Virus record (IMG/VR): IMGVR_UViG_3300031521_000012
Coordinates: 103,972-167,971 of that record
Source: a virus
Length of the DNA: 64,000 nt
Reading direction: 5' to 3' (one strand)
In this document: positions 37,701 through 44,285 of the stretch, in pieces
How positions within the stretch are numbered: position 1 is the stretch's first letter
Layout of the letters: every line of letters starts with the position of its first letter
Position numbers and translations under genes: made by a program
Notes under the pieces: model-generated
The model's database searches: none
What the model saw: only the letters and a program-made list of their open reading frames with translations
What the model was told of the DNA's origin: nothing

Positions 37701-38884
37701 AGTGATTCATAAGCTTCACTACTATCAGTAGTAACTTTCAATACCTTACCATTTCCAATATCATATGCAGCGCCAAACATACCACCACCTAAAAATACTA
37801 GGTTATTGAAACCTAATCTCTCACCGATTTGTTTAGCAGCATCGTCAAATTCTTGTCTAGTTGGGTAGCCTTCGTTTAATATTTTTTCTTTGCTTAATGG
37901 AAATTCTTCAAGCATTAATGGGTCTCTATCGTAACGACCTTGACTAATTAAATATTCTTGTAGTTTTATTAGATTTCTATAGAATTTTTTCTTATCTTGT
38001 GTATGATTCAGTACTTCCTTAATGTTGTTTACACAATCATGGAAATTTTCGACCAAATAAGGTAAACTAGGAATTGGAATATTTGGGTAATAATCACGAT
38101 TAGAAACAAAATGAATGAATTCCTCATTGACTACTTCATCACCATCACCCACGCCATACGGTATTTGCGCCCACATACCCATTCTAATATCACTATCACC
38201 GCCAGCATCAGATAATATATCATCGTTACCATCAGCAAAGTTATATAGTTCGTACATTTGTTGACGTTTTCCATTACCGCTATAATGTGTAGCAAGTACT
38301 CCATCAGTTAATCCATAATCAGTTAATACGATTGTTGGTTGACCATCGTGTAATACTTCTCCATATAAACTAGTTCTACCTAAGTCACCAACATTCATGT
38401 TATAATCTAAAGACAACATCAGTACTCGCTGAGTAAACTCGTTTTCATCGAAAAATTCAATAAGTGCTTTGTCTTGATGCCAAGTAGCACGTTTTCCATT
38501 ATTTAACTCTATGAAAGTTTGAATATACGTCTTCATACTCCATAAATCAGGTATACCTGTTAATTGCTTAATTCTTGCTTCTGAAACTTTTCTTGCTTTT
38601 TCAACAATTAACCATGCATCGTTTTCATCATACTCAAAAACTTTTGTTACAATATCTTGAGTATTATGGTATATACCAATACTGCTTTCCACTTCATTTT
38701 GAGCAACACCTTTAGCGTTTTTAGCTAATTTAAATACTTTGCTACCGTCTATATCATAAACGATTCTACCTGAACCACTACCGATTTTAGCGAGATTTTG
38801 ATTAGAAAATTCTATTTTCTGCCTATAAGATTTGATTTCTAGAAACTTATCTAAAAAATTATTAAGGAATTCATCGTATGTCAT
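31772..38884 (-). CDS. Giant polyvalent protein: two kinase-like folds, GNAT, CCA-adding nucleotidyltransferase and 2H phosphoesterase (2370 aa)
   Basis: Seen, in order: kinase-like fold 1 (residues ~25-330; GSGSGRIVY, then VFKLAK, VLTDYGLTDG); kinase-like fold 2 (~355-545; LGGGMFGAAYDIGNGKVLKV); GNAT acetyltransferase (~640-755; DEKYRGTGIGRELTQ); two related ~110-residue modules (~795 and ~1080); a module beginning GIGDKYAEK present three times (~1216, ~1411, ~2000); a tRNA nucleotidyltransferase (~1610-1980; QVGGSVRDEFLGKESKDLDILI, RRRDFTINAMA, FADDPLRMLRSVQFSSRFGF); and a 2H phosphoesterase (~2195-2350; EPHVTILYG and HPHITIAYV). This matches the concept of polyvalent proteins, long multi-effector proteins of phages and conjugative elements often delivered into the host with DNA. 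It probably acts on tRNA ends plus host proteins. Promoter-like motif 17 nt upstream. Confidence 0.88.
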   Translation of the reverse strand: MTYDEFLNNFLDKFLEIKSYRQKIEFSNQNLAKIGSGSGRIVYDIDGSKVFKLAKNAKGVAQNEVESSIGIYHNTQDIVTKVFEYDENDAWLIVEKARKVSEARIKQLTGIPDLWSMKTYIQTFIELNNGKRATWHQDKALIEFFDENEFTQRVLMLSLDYNMNVGDLGRTSLYGEVLHDGQPTIVLTDYGLTDGVLATHYSGNGKRQQMYELYNFADGNDDILSDAGGDSDIRMGMWAQIPYGVGDGDEVVNEEFIHFVSNRDYYPNIPIPSLPYLVENFHDCVNNIKEVLNHTQDKKKFYRNLIKLQEYLISQGRYDRDPLMLEEFPLSKEKILNEGYPTRQEFDDAAKQIGERLGFNNLVFLGGGMFGAAYDIGNGKVLKVTTDSSEAYESLELIGKRLEYIADIYDVYAIKSRSNKLKENLFAIILEKLKTDGNFKRLTDRMNFAFSKILGLHFSDVITDVLANYLGEAGYNKVQKYLDKNPDDKYFFDSVLNIAKEAQENGVESYDFIRPENLGYKKSGVIGFFDIGFSEREYPNPNTTKQIEVDEDATSLTTTDDFPSYNPIDTSPSIENDLNANSAMYTEDLENSHVDDATQDEYVVDEEVIGYSEDGDDMNYDEDEAEYDREDVYNQSVEIARKSGINILRGKELTGFVLKDGVVAGAIFSEFDASDNQFSFDVVVDEKYRGTGIGRELTQDGINQFKEYRSMFGNKVKLNLDVVNPYMKDLLIKYFKGKIVDKIGNDRYHMTVNERITSSMAGSSTVDVKKKCRLGGLGNTSAACNQGDINNLIIKPLNEEQIPYNQTYWAWVSPQDELIQVPKLRHAAFIESQYARSFGRDGVFEKAYEDGWVRVISEYSPKQYRTELSLNGYDKKRVVDVLKKLFLNFIQYGDNTIYLEYENPEEYEKFYTGNADGKAKLADYISEDVINETVDASVGYRDESALQAMADGSKDVSIISFNNFPALRDKLMNIAIENGLQGIPVEQTDHDAETYVVYRNTPEAKANAEKLYTIMMQHGGYADDQTPEEAYEIGRLLGYSDESINKYIYKEYISKLPVEPHPDEIDEEVNTDEYVGIGLFALKNMLTQRRILGWILPDNRFIQVQSHIDYLVDVYLSGEQFEYTDDNIDKLYDKAFNDGLIRLDYQLVGIKPNLMLQGNKAGRINEIIKTVFINYLSSRQSEIYLDVKGNHYTFRLPNDNNKLAGFLYGIREEEIEEGVGDKYAEKQGVEPEFKEFNKKYTNHLIQQDQENIVFREDDEEYFIIRNPSSLKNIFGNVRGVIDREGNLYIESYPRYIHITLLRILDELHLLNDAQEWNIKTPLETNFVTVQRYERTNDIFVGESNLALIPDDFKSRVSPQPDWNSITKFDDALVIFKQFLDKAKAKNHGINFINEHIKIHAIKDWKGLSEGIGDKYAEKQGVEPEFKEFDKKYRANRNLIDNENVLYRDKIGNEIIKNPKTPDSVGYDIRGIIDAEGNFYAERESFGIHDDMLRILNRVGAVKLDYYNWNQVPPLVAGFITVQRYLSTNVILLGESNIMATPDIEREALPTFTWKRYPSYDDAIAQFKQFMDKAKILNPRFNFIPELNYLYEPNTRINENELTEMKELMSLQDLPFKEEVQYLGGRILQVGGSVRDEFLGKESKDLDILIAGIPMDRLEQILSKYGKVDAVGKSFGVLKFKPAGASEDIDIAIPRQDKPTGEGGHKGFDVTSDHELPIEDDLRRRDFTINAMAKDIDGNIIDPFGGQEDLKNKIIRVVNPQAFADDPLRMLRSVQFSSRFGFTIEPETMQLIIDNASRIKEIPPERILIEFQKIVSKGNKRTGTQLLKDTGIFQQIFDTDLQQSTIDRSPFEDVHTMGEYIYLLTRLMPNPAEFFKNNLKGDIDTYKEIKAYEQAFGSGEVDNAVKARSIAHNVYVISPVSLQSKIIPTEVQNAAQELLSGKYPKTINELAVNGNDLMSMGLKGKQIGDTQKALLLKIYSDKVSNDKNALLTTIGDNSVQEGIGDKYAEKAFNIPDAGKEFDNKYAQEKALSINAEKPIAYVQHTRTEEWTPIFKNPKSLSGFNSFVRAIADKNGDLYVATEDMYFNHNSMAKALGFIEPYDFIDDHQDQYLLLRRISSNNAFGLSDTSDDYMDRGEQQANNVKKLTEIAQNKSSQFKFFNIYANKISNEMIRRARFPNQAHSDDKMNITMNEAPNSDDIEYGCLMLYLDVPKWKKLTSIIKSDDLYIKDNGYGIETEPHVTILYGFNNDVKANEAFELFKKNTSLKPISIKISGISTFENDEFDVVKFDVHSEELTRLNKLMKTLPYTSEFDEYHPHITIAYVKKGEGKKYVKTFDNELTLTGNKLVFSYSEFGDDNVDMTLNNNLNEKK
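32360..32890 (-). repeat. Polyvalent-protein module, third GIGDKYAEK copy
   Basis: Encodes residues ~2000-2175 of the 2370-aa protein. Begins GIGDKYAEKAFNIP, then EFDNKYAQEK and a FVRAIADKNGDLYVATED strand. Diverged from copies 1 and 2, which share EKQGVEPEFKEF. Confidence 0.65.
34090..34665 (-). repeat. Polyvalent-protein module, second GIGDKYAEK copy
   Basis: Encodes residues ~1407-1598. Begins GIGDKYAEKQGVEPEFKEF; contains DIRGIIDAEGNFYAERE and FITVQRYLSTNVILLGESN, closely matching copy 1. Confidence 0.75.
34680..35240 (-). repeat. Polyvalent-protein module, first GIGDKYAEK copy
   Basis: Encodes residues ~1215-1402. Begins GIGDKYAEKQGVEPEFKEF; contains NVRGVIDREGNLYIES and FVTVQRYERTNDIFVGESN, aligned with copy 2 over nearly the whole module. 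Confidence 0.75.
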
Positions 38885-38901
38885 GTTCTGATTATTAGTT
38901 A

Positions 38902-38912
38902 ATAATAAATAC
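38902..38912 (-). promoter_or_regulatory. Phage promoter-like motif GTATTTATTAT
   Basis: Member of the motif set, 17 nt upstream of the polyvalent-protein gene. Confidence 0.55.
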
Positions 38913-38945
38913 AGAATTCATTATAAAAGGGCGTTTATTTAATTA

Positions 38946-39662
38946 TTACTGCCTTTTTGCTTCGTTTTTTGCTTTGAGTTCTCTAAACGCTTCAAAAACA
39001 ATGCTTTTAATCATTTCTTTATTATCGCCTAATACTTCCTTAATACGTTCAACAGCATACATTTCCAATATTGTGCTCTTAATTGCTTCCTCGACAATAG
39101 GACCGAAATTCTCTACCAAATAATTATTTACTATAGTTTTTACATTTTCGGTTAAATATGCTTCATTAATCTGCATTGGCGCACCCGTCATTTGCTGCTG
39201 TGGTTGTTGTGGAACATAATTATTATTCATTGGCGCACCTATGTTAGGAGTTTGTGTATATGCTCCCATTTGTTCGGCTAAAGTCTGTTTTCTTTTTCTT
39301 TCTACATCAAGATATAATTGTTCATCCCTTTCAGCAGATGACATATCACCTTCATTGATTCTATTGGGTTGTTGTGTTTGTTGACGGGTAGGTTCTGCAT
39401 CTTTAATTGGTAATTTTGTTCCCAATTTTATATTGCCTTTCCTTTCCATTGCATTATCATATGTTTTAACTAAAATAGTTGATGGAGTTTCCTTACCAGT
39501 ATTAAATGATTCCAACAACCCACTTAGAAATGAATCACGTGGTGCTAAATTATTACCGCTATTACTGATATTTTCGCCTAATCTAGTCGATACTCTATTT
39601 TTCTCATTTGTACGAGTAGATATTTCATCCCTCAGAATATTTAAGTCAAATTTTTGTGTCAT
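38946..39662 (-). CDS. Hypothetical Gln/Asn-rich protein (238 aa)
   Basis: Unrecognised. The N-terminal half is hydrophilic (NILRDEISTRTNEKNRVSTRLGEN) and probably disordered; residues ~85-155 are rich in Gln, Pro and Asn (QQTQQPNR, VPQQPQQQMTGAPMQ). A helical C-terminus (VKTIVNNYLVENFGPIVEEAIKSTILEMYAVERIKEVL) may oligomerise. The composition resembles internal scaffold or core proteins. The promoter-like motif is 21 nt upstream. The next gene upstream in transcription (39696-40601) shares the Gln-rich style. Confidence 0.5.
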   Translation of the reverse strand: MTQKFDLNILRDEISTRTNEKNRVSTRLGENISNSGNNLAPRDSFLSGLLESFNTGKETPSTILVKTYDNAMERKGNIKLGTKLPIKDAEPTRQQTQQPNRINEGDMSSAERDEQLYLDVERKRKQTLAEQMGAYTQTPNIGAPMNNNYVPQQPQQQMTGAPMQINEAYLTENVKTIVNNYLVENFGPIVEEAIKSTILEMYAVERIKEVLGDNKEMIKSIVFEAFRELKAKNEAKRQ

Positions 39663-39683
39663 TTTTATAAATTTTTACTGTTT

Positions 39684-39694
39684 TTTATAAATAC
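39684..39694 (-). promoter_or_regulatory. Phage promoter-like motif GTATTTATAAA
   Basis: Variant of the motif set, 21 nt upstream of the 238-aa gene. Confidence 0.45.
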
Positions 39695-39695
39695 G

Positions 39696-40601
39696 TTATT
39701 GTTTGAAAAAAGGTTTCTTTTCAAATGGAATTGAAGGAGATTCACCATTTTCCGTATTTTTATTATCAGCTGTTCTTTGATTTTTAGCCTTTTCCCTATT
39801 TTGATTGAAAAAATTATCTTCAACAGAAGCGTTCTTTCTAATCAATGTATCATAAAGATTTGGTAAACTACCAACAATAGCGTTTTCAGGCACTTTATCT
39901 TTATCTTTAACATCTATAATATCAAATTCGTTATTATTATTAATAACAACCAGAAAACTGCCTTGTTTTTTCTTATAAACTCTACTGGCGATATCACGTA
40001 ATTTAATTACATCGTCAGCCAAAATTCTTCTATTATTTTTATTTCCTCTAGTAAAATTATCCCATTTAGTTCTTTTCTCACCTGCTTGTTGTTGTGGTTG
40101 AACTTCTTTGGGCTGAAAATCAGGTTCATTCTTTGATGAAACATATGCAATAATACTTGACATGCCACCATCAGCACCTTCATTATATTTAGGTGGAATC
40201 ATTACTGTACCATCAGGATTATTGAATTTTTTACCGATTGGGTAAGCTTTACTTATTTTATCGAGACTGAACATACGCCACCCGGGCTTCACACCCTCAT
40301 TATCATTCCAATAATCATGTTCTAAGCTATCTGTACGTGTTGGTCTGTTATCAAAAGTAACACTATTCTTTTTATTGTCTTGCCATGCTCGAATTACTTT
40401 ATTACCTGCAGTTGACACACCTAACACGTAGGGTCTTATTGTTCGATAGCCTTTTTGATTGGTTTCATCACCAGTATAGTAAATATAAACATATTCGTGA
40501 TTTTGAATATATTTCGCCATGTCACTATCGTTTACCGCTTCTGTTAATAGCAGACGAAAACGCTTAATATTATTAAATAATGTTTTTACTTCGTTTAACA
40601 T
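39696..40601 (-). CDS. Hypothetical protein with WYL-like N-terminal strand set (301 aa)
   Basis: Seen: YVYIYYTGDETNQKGYRTIRPYVLGVSTAGNKVIRAWQ near residues 33-72 is reminiscent of WYL-type ligand-sensing domains (aromatic strand, R-x-I-x-P-y-x-L-G, then an R-A-W strand). A positively charged middle (GEKRTKWDNFTRGNKNNRR) and a second beta region (GSFLVVINNNNEFDIIDVKDKD) follow. Without a DNA-binding domain it is not a classic WYL regulator. It may bind nucleic-acid ends or nucleotides; the match is weak. Confidence 0.45.
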   Translation of the reverse strand: MLNEVKTLFNNIKRFRLLLTEAVNDSDMAKYIQNHEYVYIYYTGDETNQKGYRTIRPYVLGVSTAGNKVIRAWQDNKKNSVTFDNRPTRTDSLEHDYWNDNEGVKPGWRMFSLDKISKAYPIGKKFNNPDGTVMIPPKYNEGADGGMSSIIAYVSSKNEPDFQPKEVQPQQQAGEKRTKWDNFTRGNKNNRRILADDVIKLRDIASRVYKKKQGSFLVVINNNNEFDIIDVKDKDKVPENAIVGSLPNLYDTLIRKNASVEDNFFNQNREKAKNQRTADNKNTENGESPSIPFEKKPFFKQ

Positions 40602-40604
40602 ATC

Positions 40605-40844
40605 TTATGCAGTACCAGCATCATACAGTTTATTCTTATTAAATTTATTTTTAGCGACCAATGTTTCTCTAACTTTGATGTCAGTGGCACTTCCAACCTG
40701 TCCGTTATTTTGATCTTTACCTTTTTCATCACCATTAGATATTTCGTCTGGATGACCATTAGTATACTGATCTGTTTCACTATAATCATTTTTAACCAAA
40801 TTTGATTTTCTATATGAAACACTTATTTTTTCTAAATTACTCAT
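40605..40844 (-). CDS. Small hydrophilic hypothetical protein (79 aa)
   Basis: Unrecognised. Strongly hydrophilic (KNDYSETDQYTNGHPDEISNGDEKGKDQNNGQ), so likely disordered. It sits 3 nt upstream of the 301-aa gene and is probably co-transcribed. A motif-like CTATTTATGAT (one mismatch) lies 31 nt upstream. A competing frame at 40595-40822 has a poor composition and was not chosen. Confidence 0.5.
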   Translation of the reverse strand: MSNLEKISVSYRKSNLVKNDYSETDQYTNGHPDEISNGDEKGKDQNNGQVGSATDIKVRETLVAKNKFNKNKLYDAGTA

Positions 40845-40875
40845 GTTATAAATTTTATTATTTTAATGTTATTTT

Positions 40876-40886
40876 ATCATAAATAG
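40876..40886 (-). promoter_or_regulatory. Degenerate promoter-like motif CTATTTATGAT
   Basis: One mismatch from the motif consensus, 31 nt upstream of the 79-aa gene. Weaker than the others. Confidence 0.3.
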
Positions 40887-40889
40887 TTG

Positions 40890-41669
40890 TTATTCGTACT
40901 TTACGAAGACCAAATTGATATATTCTATTAAAAGTGGAACGGTATCTAAATATGACATTTCTTCAACATCAAACCAACCATAATTAGTATTTTCCTTATT
41001 TAATGTAATGGCAGTTGGGTCACCATCATATCTACAAGCAAACATATGTTCAATACTGCCTTTATGCCTTTGGATAGTAAATGTTTTAGTGAACTTATTG
41101 ATATCTAAATCTGTTTCTTCCTTAATTTCTCTTTCAACAGCTTTTTCAGGTGTTTCACCCTTTTCAACACCACCACCAACTAAGCTCCATTGATTATTGC
41201 CCCAGCCATTTTTAACTTCACCTCTTTTCAATAATAATATTTTATTATCTGGATTAACAATTACAGCTAATGCATTTTTTTTAATTTCCTTTTTATCATC
41301 ACTCTCGTTTATTCTAGGTGCTTGATATGGCATTAATTCTGAATTGGGATTTGAAGTCATATCCCTTCTCACTTCAGTTGATCTACTTACGGCATCCCTA
41401 TTTGCATTAAGTGTCCGATCAACAAACGATTTCATCAGTTCACCACCAGCTAATACATATTGGGTCTTGTCATCATTTTGAATGTTGAAGTGATCAAAGA
41501 AGTTTTTCAACCTCTTTAATGCCTGATAGGTTATAACACCGTTTTTAAGCAGGTATTTAGCTCTTTTAACGCCATTTCCATTAGGATTGGATATAAGAGC
41601 TGCCCTGATGCTTTGCAACACGTCAGGAGCTATTCTAAACGTTTTATCGTATAATTGAGCATTTGCCAT
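40890..41669 (-). CDS. Nudix hydrolase with N-terminal extra domain (259 aa)
   Basis: Seen: the Nudix box GGGVEKGETPEKAVEREIKEETDL at about residues 168-191 has G-x5-E-x7-REIxEE exactly, within a fold starting KKNALAVIVNPDNKILLLKRGE. The N-terminal ~120 residues (APDVLQSIRAALISNPNGNGVKRAKYLLKNGVITYQALKRLKNFFDHF) form a separate helical region of unknown role. Nudix enzymes hydrolyse nucleoside diphosphate derivatives such as ADP-ribose, dNTPs, NADH or RNA caps. With ART-like and RNA-repair genes nearby, ADP-ribose or RNA-end substrates are attractive but unproven. Confidence 0.85.
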   Translation of the reverse strand: MANAQLYDKTFRIAPDVLQSIRAALISNPNGNGVKRAKYLLKNGVITYQALKRLKNFFDHFNIQNDDKTQYVLAGGELMKSFVDRTLNANRDAVSRSTEVRRDMTSNPNSELMPYQAPRINESDDKKEIKKNALAVIVNPDNKILLLKRGEVKNGWGNNQWSLVGGGVEKGETPEKAVEREIKEETDLDINKFTKTFTIQRHKGSIEHMFACRYDGDPTAITLNKENTNYGWFDVEEMSYLDTVPLLIEYINLVFVKYE

Positions 41670-41672
41670 TGA

Positions 41673-43364
41673 TTATAAATTTAGGGTAAATTTCATATTA
41701 CCACAATCATAAATACATAAAAATCCCCTTTCGGACATAATTTCATGCTCGGTTTTATTTGGGTCAAATCCTTCTCTTACCAATACATCTTTACGATAGT
41801 TAAATCTATGGTGTCTTATCATTTCATTCTTTTCAAAATACCAATAATTAGGTTTGGTATTTTTAATAAAATGAAATCCCAATTGTTTATATAAATTACC
41901 TTGTGAATATCTTCTATCGGCAAATGTTAGTATTGACACAGGTTTATATGTTTTAATAAAATACGATAATAGTCTACTTGCACCGCCAATAACGCTTGTG
42001 TTAAGCTTATTACAAAAACGTAACATTTCATACTCTCCGTCAACATTAATTTTGTTACCCATGACTAATCTTTTATTACCAAAAGTCATTAATGACACCA
42101 ATTCATTATTATAGAATAGCCCTATTTTAATTTTAGCATTAACATTCCCTTGAATGTGATTATTGTTAAGAAATGTCTGTGATGTATTACCATCAATTTC
42201 TCTAACAACACATTTTCTAGCAAATATTTTATTATCGATTATTCCTAACTTACTTTTAAGTATTGACTTAACTATTTCATTTTTATTAAGCCATTCATCT
42301 TCAAATATGTGTATTAGCTGAATACCTTGTTGTTCACATAATTCTGTTTTATTTAAATGATAGTCGGTAGATTTACCAGCATTTGAATGCCAATATAATC
42401 CATCGAATTCAATGCCAAGATTGTGCGACTCAACATAAACATCTAGCTCCAAGGGTGATATGATTTTTCTAGTATTTCTCACATTTTCAACATGTAAATC
42501 ATCGATAAAATATTGAAGGTCTTTTCCCCTTAACGAATCACATTCACTAATAGGAAAACATTTTGTGCAAAATTTATCGTGTTTATATGAAATAAAACGA
42601 GAATATAAATTATGCTTTGAAATTTCAAACGATTCGTGTTTTTCACAATAATTATTAATAATAATCGTTTTATCTGCAATTTCAAGATTATGTATATCAA
42701 TATTCAACAGCTTAGAAATTTTTCGTAAATATTTTTTATCTTGTATGGTTTTAGAATTGCTCAAGAATTCGGTGGATTGAAAATTATATTCATATCCACA
42801 ATTTTCTAAATTAGTTTGTTTCTTTTTTTCTTTTATTTCTACAGATTGCGAATTATGTTCAACACCAAATTTTTTTAAATTCGTTTCTGTTATTTTATCT
42901 TTCGTTTCTTTACACAATAAATTAGTTACTGCGCCAAATCTTTCAATATATGTTTGCTGTTTTTTTTCTTTAACTGAATCTAATTGTGATTGATGATCGA
43001 CACCATATTTTTCCTGAAACAATTTCCTTCTTTTTTCCTGAACAACAGCTAATTGTAACGGGTTTTCAACGCCATGTTTTTCAAAATAGTTTTGTTTATT
43101 TTTTACTTTCAATTCTTCATCCTTATATCTACATTCGTTTGAGCAATATGAATAATATCCCCTACCAAATTTTAAAAACTTAAGCGCATTACCGCATTTA
43201 CATACAGGCAATGTGCTTAAGCCATTAACATAATTATACATTTTTTGACCCCAAGAAATATCACCAAAATTTTTATTAAGCTCAACTACCTTAAGATATT
43301 CATCATAATAATTATCTCGCATTTGAGCAATTCCGTAATATTTTCCAGTTAGTAATTCACACAT
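41673..43364 (-). CDS. Repeat-containing homing endonuclease with zinc finger, copy 2 (563 aa)
   Basis: Seen: a Cys4 knuckle (CKCGNALKF ... YCSNEC), five ~26-residue repeats (FQEKYGVDHQSQLDSVKEKKQQT type), a second Cys pair (CEKHESF ... CTKCFP), then a nuclease core SPLELDVYVESHNLGIEFDGLYWHS with a downstream IQLIHIFEDEW, an EDxHD/Vsr-like arrangement. The ~200-residue C-terminal part (LMTFGNKRL, ADRRYSQGNLYKQLGFHFI) is typical of this phage group and ends IYDCGNMKFTL. It sits between an accessory gene and the Nudix gene, overlapping the former by one base. Confidence 0.75.
   Translation of the reverse strand: MCELLTGKYYGIAQMRDNYYDEYLKVVELNKNFGDISWGQKMYNYVNGLSTLPVCKCGNALKFLKFGRGYYSYCSNECRYKDEELKVKNKQNYFEKHGVENPLQLAVVQEKRRKLFQEKYGVDHQSQLDSVKEKKQQTYIERFGAVTNLLCKETKDKITETNLKKFGVEHNSQSVEIKEKKKQTNLENCGYEYNFQSTEFLSNSKTIQDKKYLRKISKLLNIDIHNLEIADKTIIINNYCEKHESFEISKHNLYSRFISYKHDKFCTKCFPISECDSLRGKDLQYFIDDLHVENVRNTRKIISPLELDVYVESHNLGIEFDGLYWHSNAGKSTDYHLNKTELCEQQGIQLIHIFEDEWLNKNEIVKSILKSKLGIIDNKIFARKCVVREIDGNTSQTFLNNNHIQGNVNAKIKIGLFYNNELVSLMTFGNKRLVMGNKINVDGEYEMLRFCNKLNTSVIGGASRLLSYFIKTYKPVSILTFADRRYSQGNLYKQLGFHFIKNTKPNYWYFEKNEMIRHHRFNYRKDVLVREGFDPNKTEHEIMSERGFLCIYDCGNMKFTLNL
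41706..41716 (-). promoter_or_regulatory. Phage promoter-like motif GTATTTATGAT inside a coding end
   Basis: Exact motif variant within the last codons of the endonuclease gene, 36 nt upstream of the Nudix start. Either a real internal promoter or coincidence. Confidence 0.35.
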
Positions 43365-44251
43365 TATTTTATCTCCAATAAGTTAATCAATTTGTTTACA
43401 TCACCTCTATCCATTTTATTGATTAATCCAGCAATTTTTTCTAATTTCTTTGCACGAACCTCATTATCATCGGATTTAGATGTTATTTCATCTTCACTTT
43501 TTTTATCAATCATTTTATCCTCAACCACATTAACTTCAGTCAATGAATCTGGTTTAACAGCATAAAAGTCAGGATGATTTTTATTTATCCAATTGAAAAT
43601 TTCTTCATCACTAATAGCAAGACCAAGCCAATCAGGATATCCAATATGCCAATTATTTCTAACACTATCTAATCTGCCAGCTTTATCGAAATTAAATGTA
43701 ATATAGAATTGATCATTCAGCTTACTTTTAATCGTTAACGGTTTTCTTTCTTCAATTGGTTTTTGCTGCCATGATGTGTTATAACCATTGTCATCGATTG
43801 TTTCATCAATGGCTTCTGGTTCATTAAATGCGTTTTCGAAATGCTTTTCCATTATCTTCATTGCCTTTTTAGCATATTGAGTATTAACGTGTTTATCGAC
43901 ACCAATATCTCCATCAGATATTTTTCTATAATCAGATTTTAATTTATTTGGATTCTGGTAATAAAACTTCAATATTTGCTTATATCTTTCAAACATAAGT
44001 TCCGTAAGATCAGTAAGTAATTCCGTTTGTCCTTGATTTTCAGTGCCTTCTTCCATGAAAGGCATTAATGTGAAACCAAAACGACCAAGCATGTCATATC
44101 TGAATGGCTGTTGACCTATTTTTGCATTACTATCGGTAGTGCCGTTTGCTTGTGATTCTAAATCAGAACCATTTGTAGGTATATCGTTTAAGCCAATTAA
44201 GTCACCGTTTGAATCGATGATTTCATCTAAAGCTTTCTTATTAAATTCCAT
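43364..44251 (-). CDS. Hypothetical acidic protein (295 aa)
   Basis: Unrecognised. The first ~60 residues are hydrophilic with many Asn, Asp and Gly; the middle has a helical LTELMFERYKQILKFYYQNPNKLKSDYRKISDGD region; a beta part includes FYITFNFDKAGRLDSVRNNWHIGYPDWLGLAISDEEIFNWINKNHPDFY; the C-terminus is helical and charged (KLEKIAGLINKMDRGDVNKLINLLEIK). It has a promoter-like motif 14 nt upstream and its stop overlaps the following endonuclease start by one base, implying the endonuclease is expressed by read-through. Confidence 0.5.
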   Translation of the reverse strand: MEFNKKALDEIIDSNGDLIGLNDIPTNGSDLESQANGTTDSNAKIGQQPFRYDMLGRFGFTLMPFMEEGTENQGQTELLTDLTELMFERYKQILKFYYQNPNKLKSDYRKISDGDIGVDKHVNTQYAKKAMKIMEKHFENAFNEPEAIDETIDDNGYNTSWQQKPIEERKPLTIKSKLNDQFYITFNFDKAGRLDSVRNNWHIGYPDWLGLAISDEEIFNWINKNHPDFYAVKPDSLTEVNVVEDKMIDKKSEDEITSKSDDNEVRAKKLEKIAGLINKMDRGDVNKLINLLEIK

Positions 44252-44265
44252 AATTACATATTTTT

Positions 44266-44276
44266 TATATAAATAC
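44266..44276 (-). promoter_or_regulatory. Phage promoter-like motif GTATTTATATA
   Basis: Member of the motif set, 14 nt upstream of the 295-aa gene and 9 nt past the DNA polymerase stop. Confidence 0.5.
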
Positions 44277-44285
44277 TAATAAATA

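Noticed and set aside
40595-40822. Alternative minus-strand frame overlapping the 79-aa gene
   Set aside because: Its composition is atypical and it overlaps the better hydrophilic frame; the neighbour spacing favours 40605-40844.
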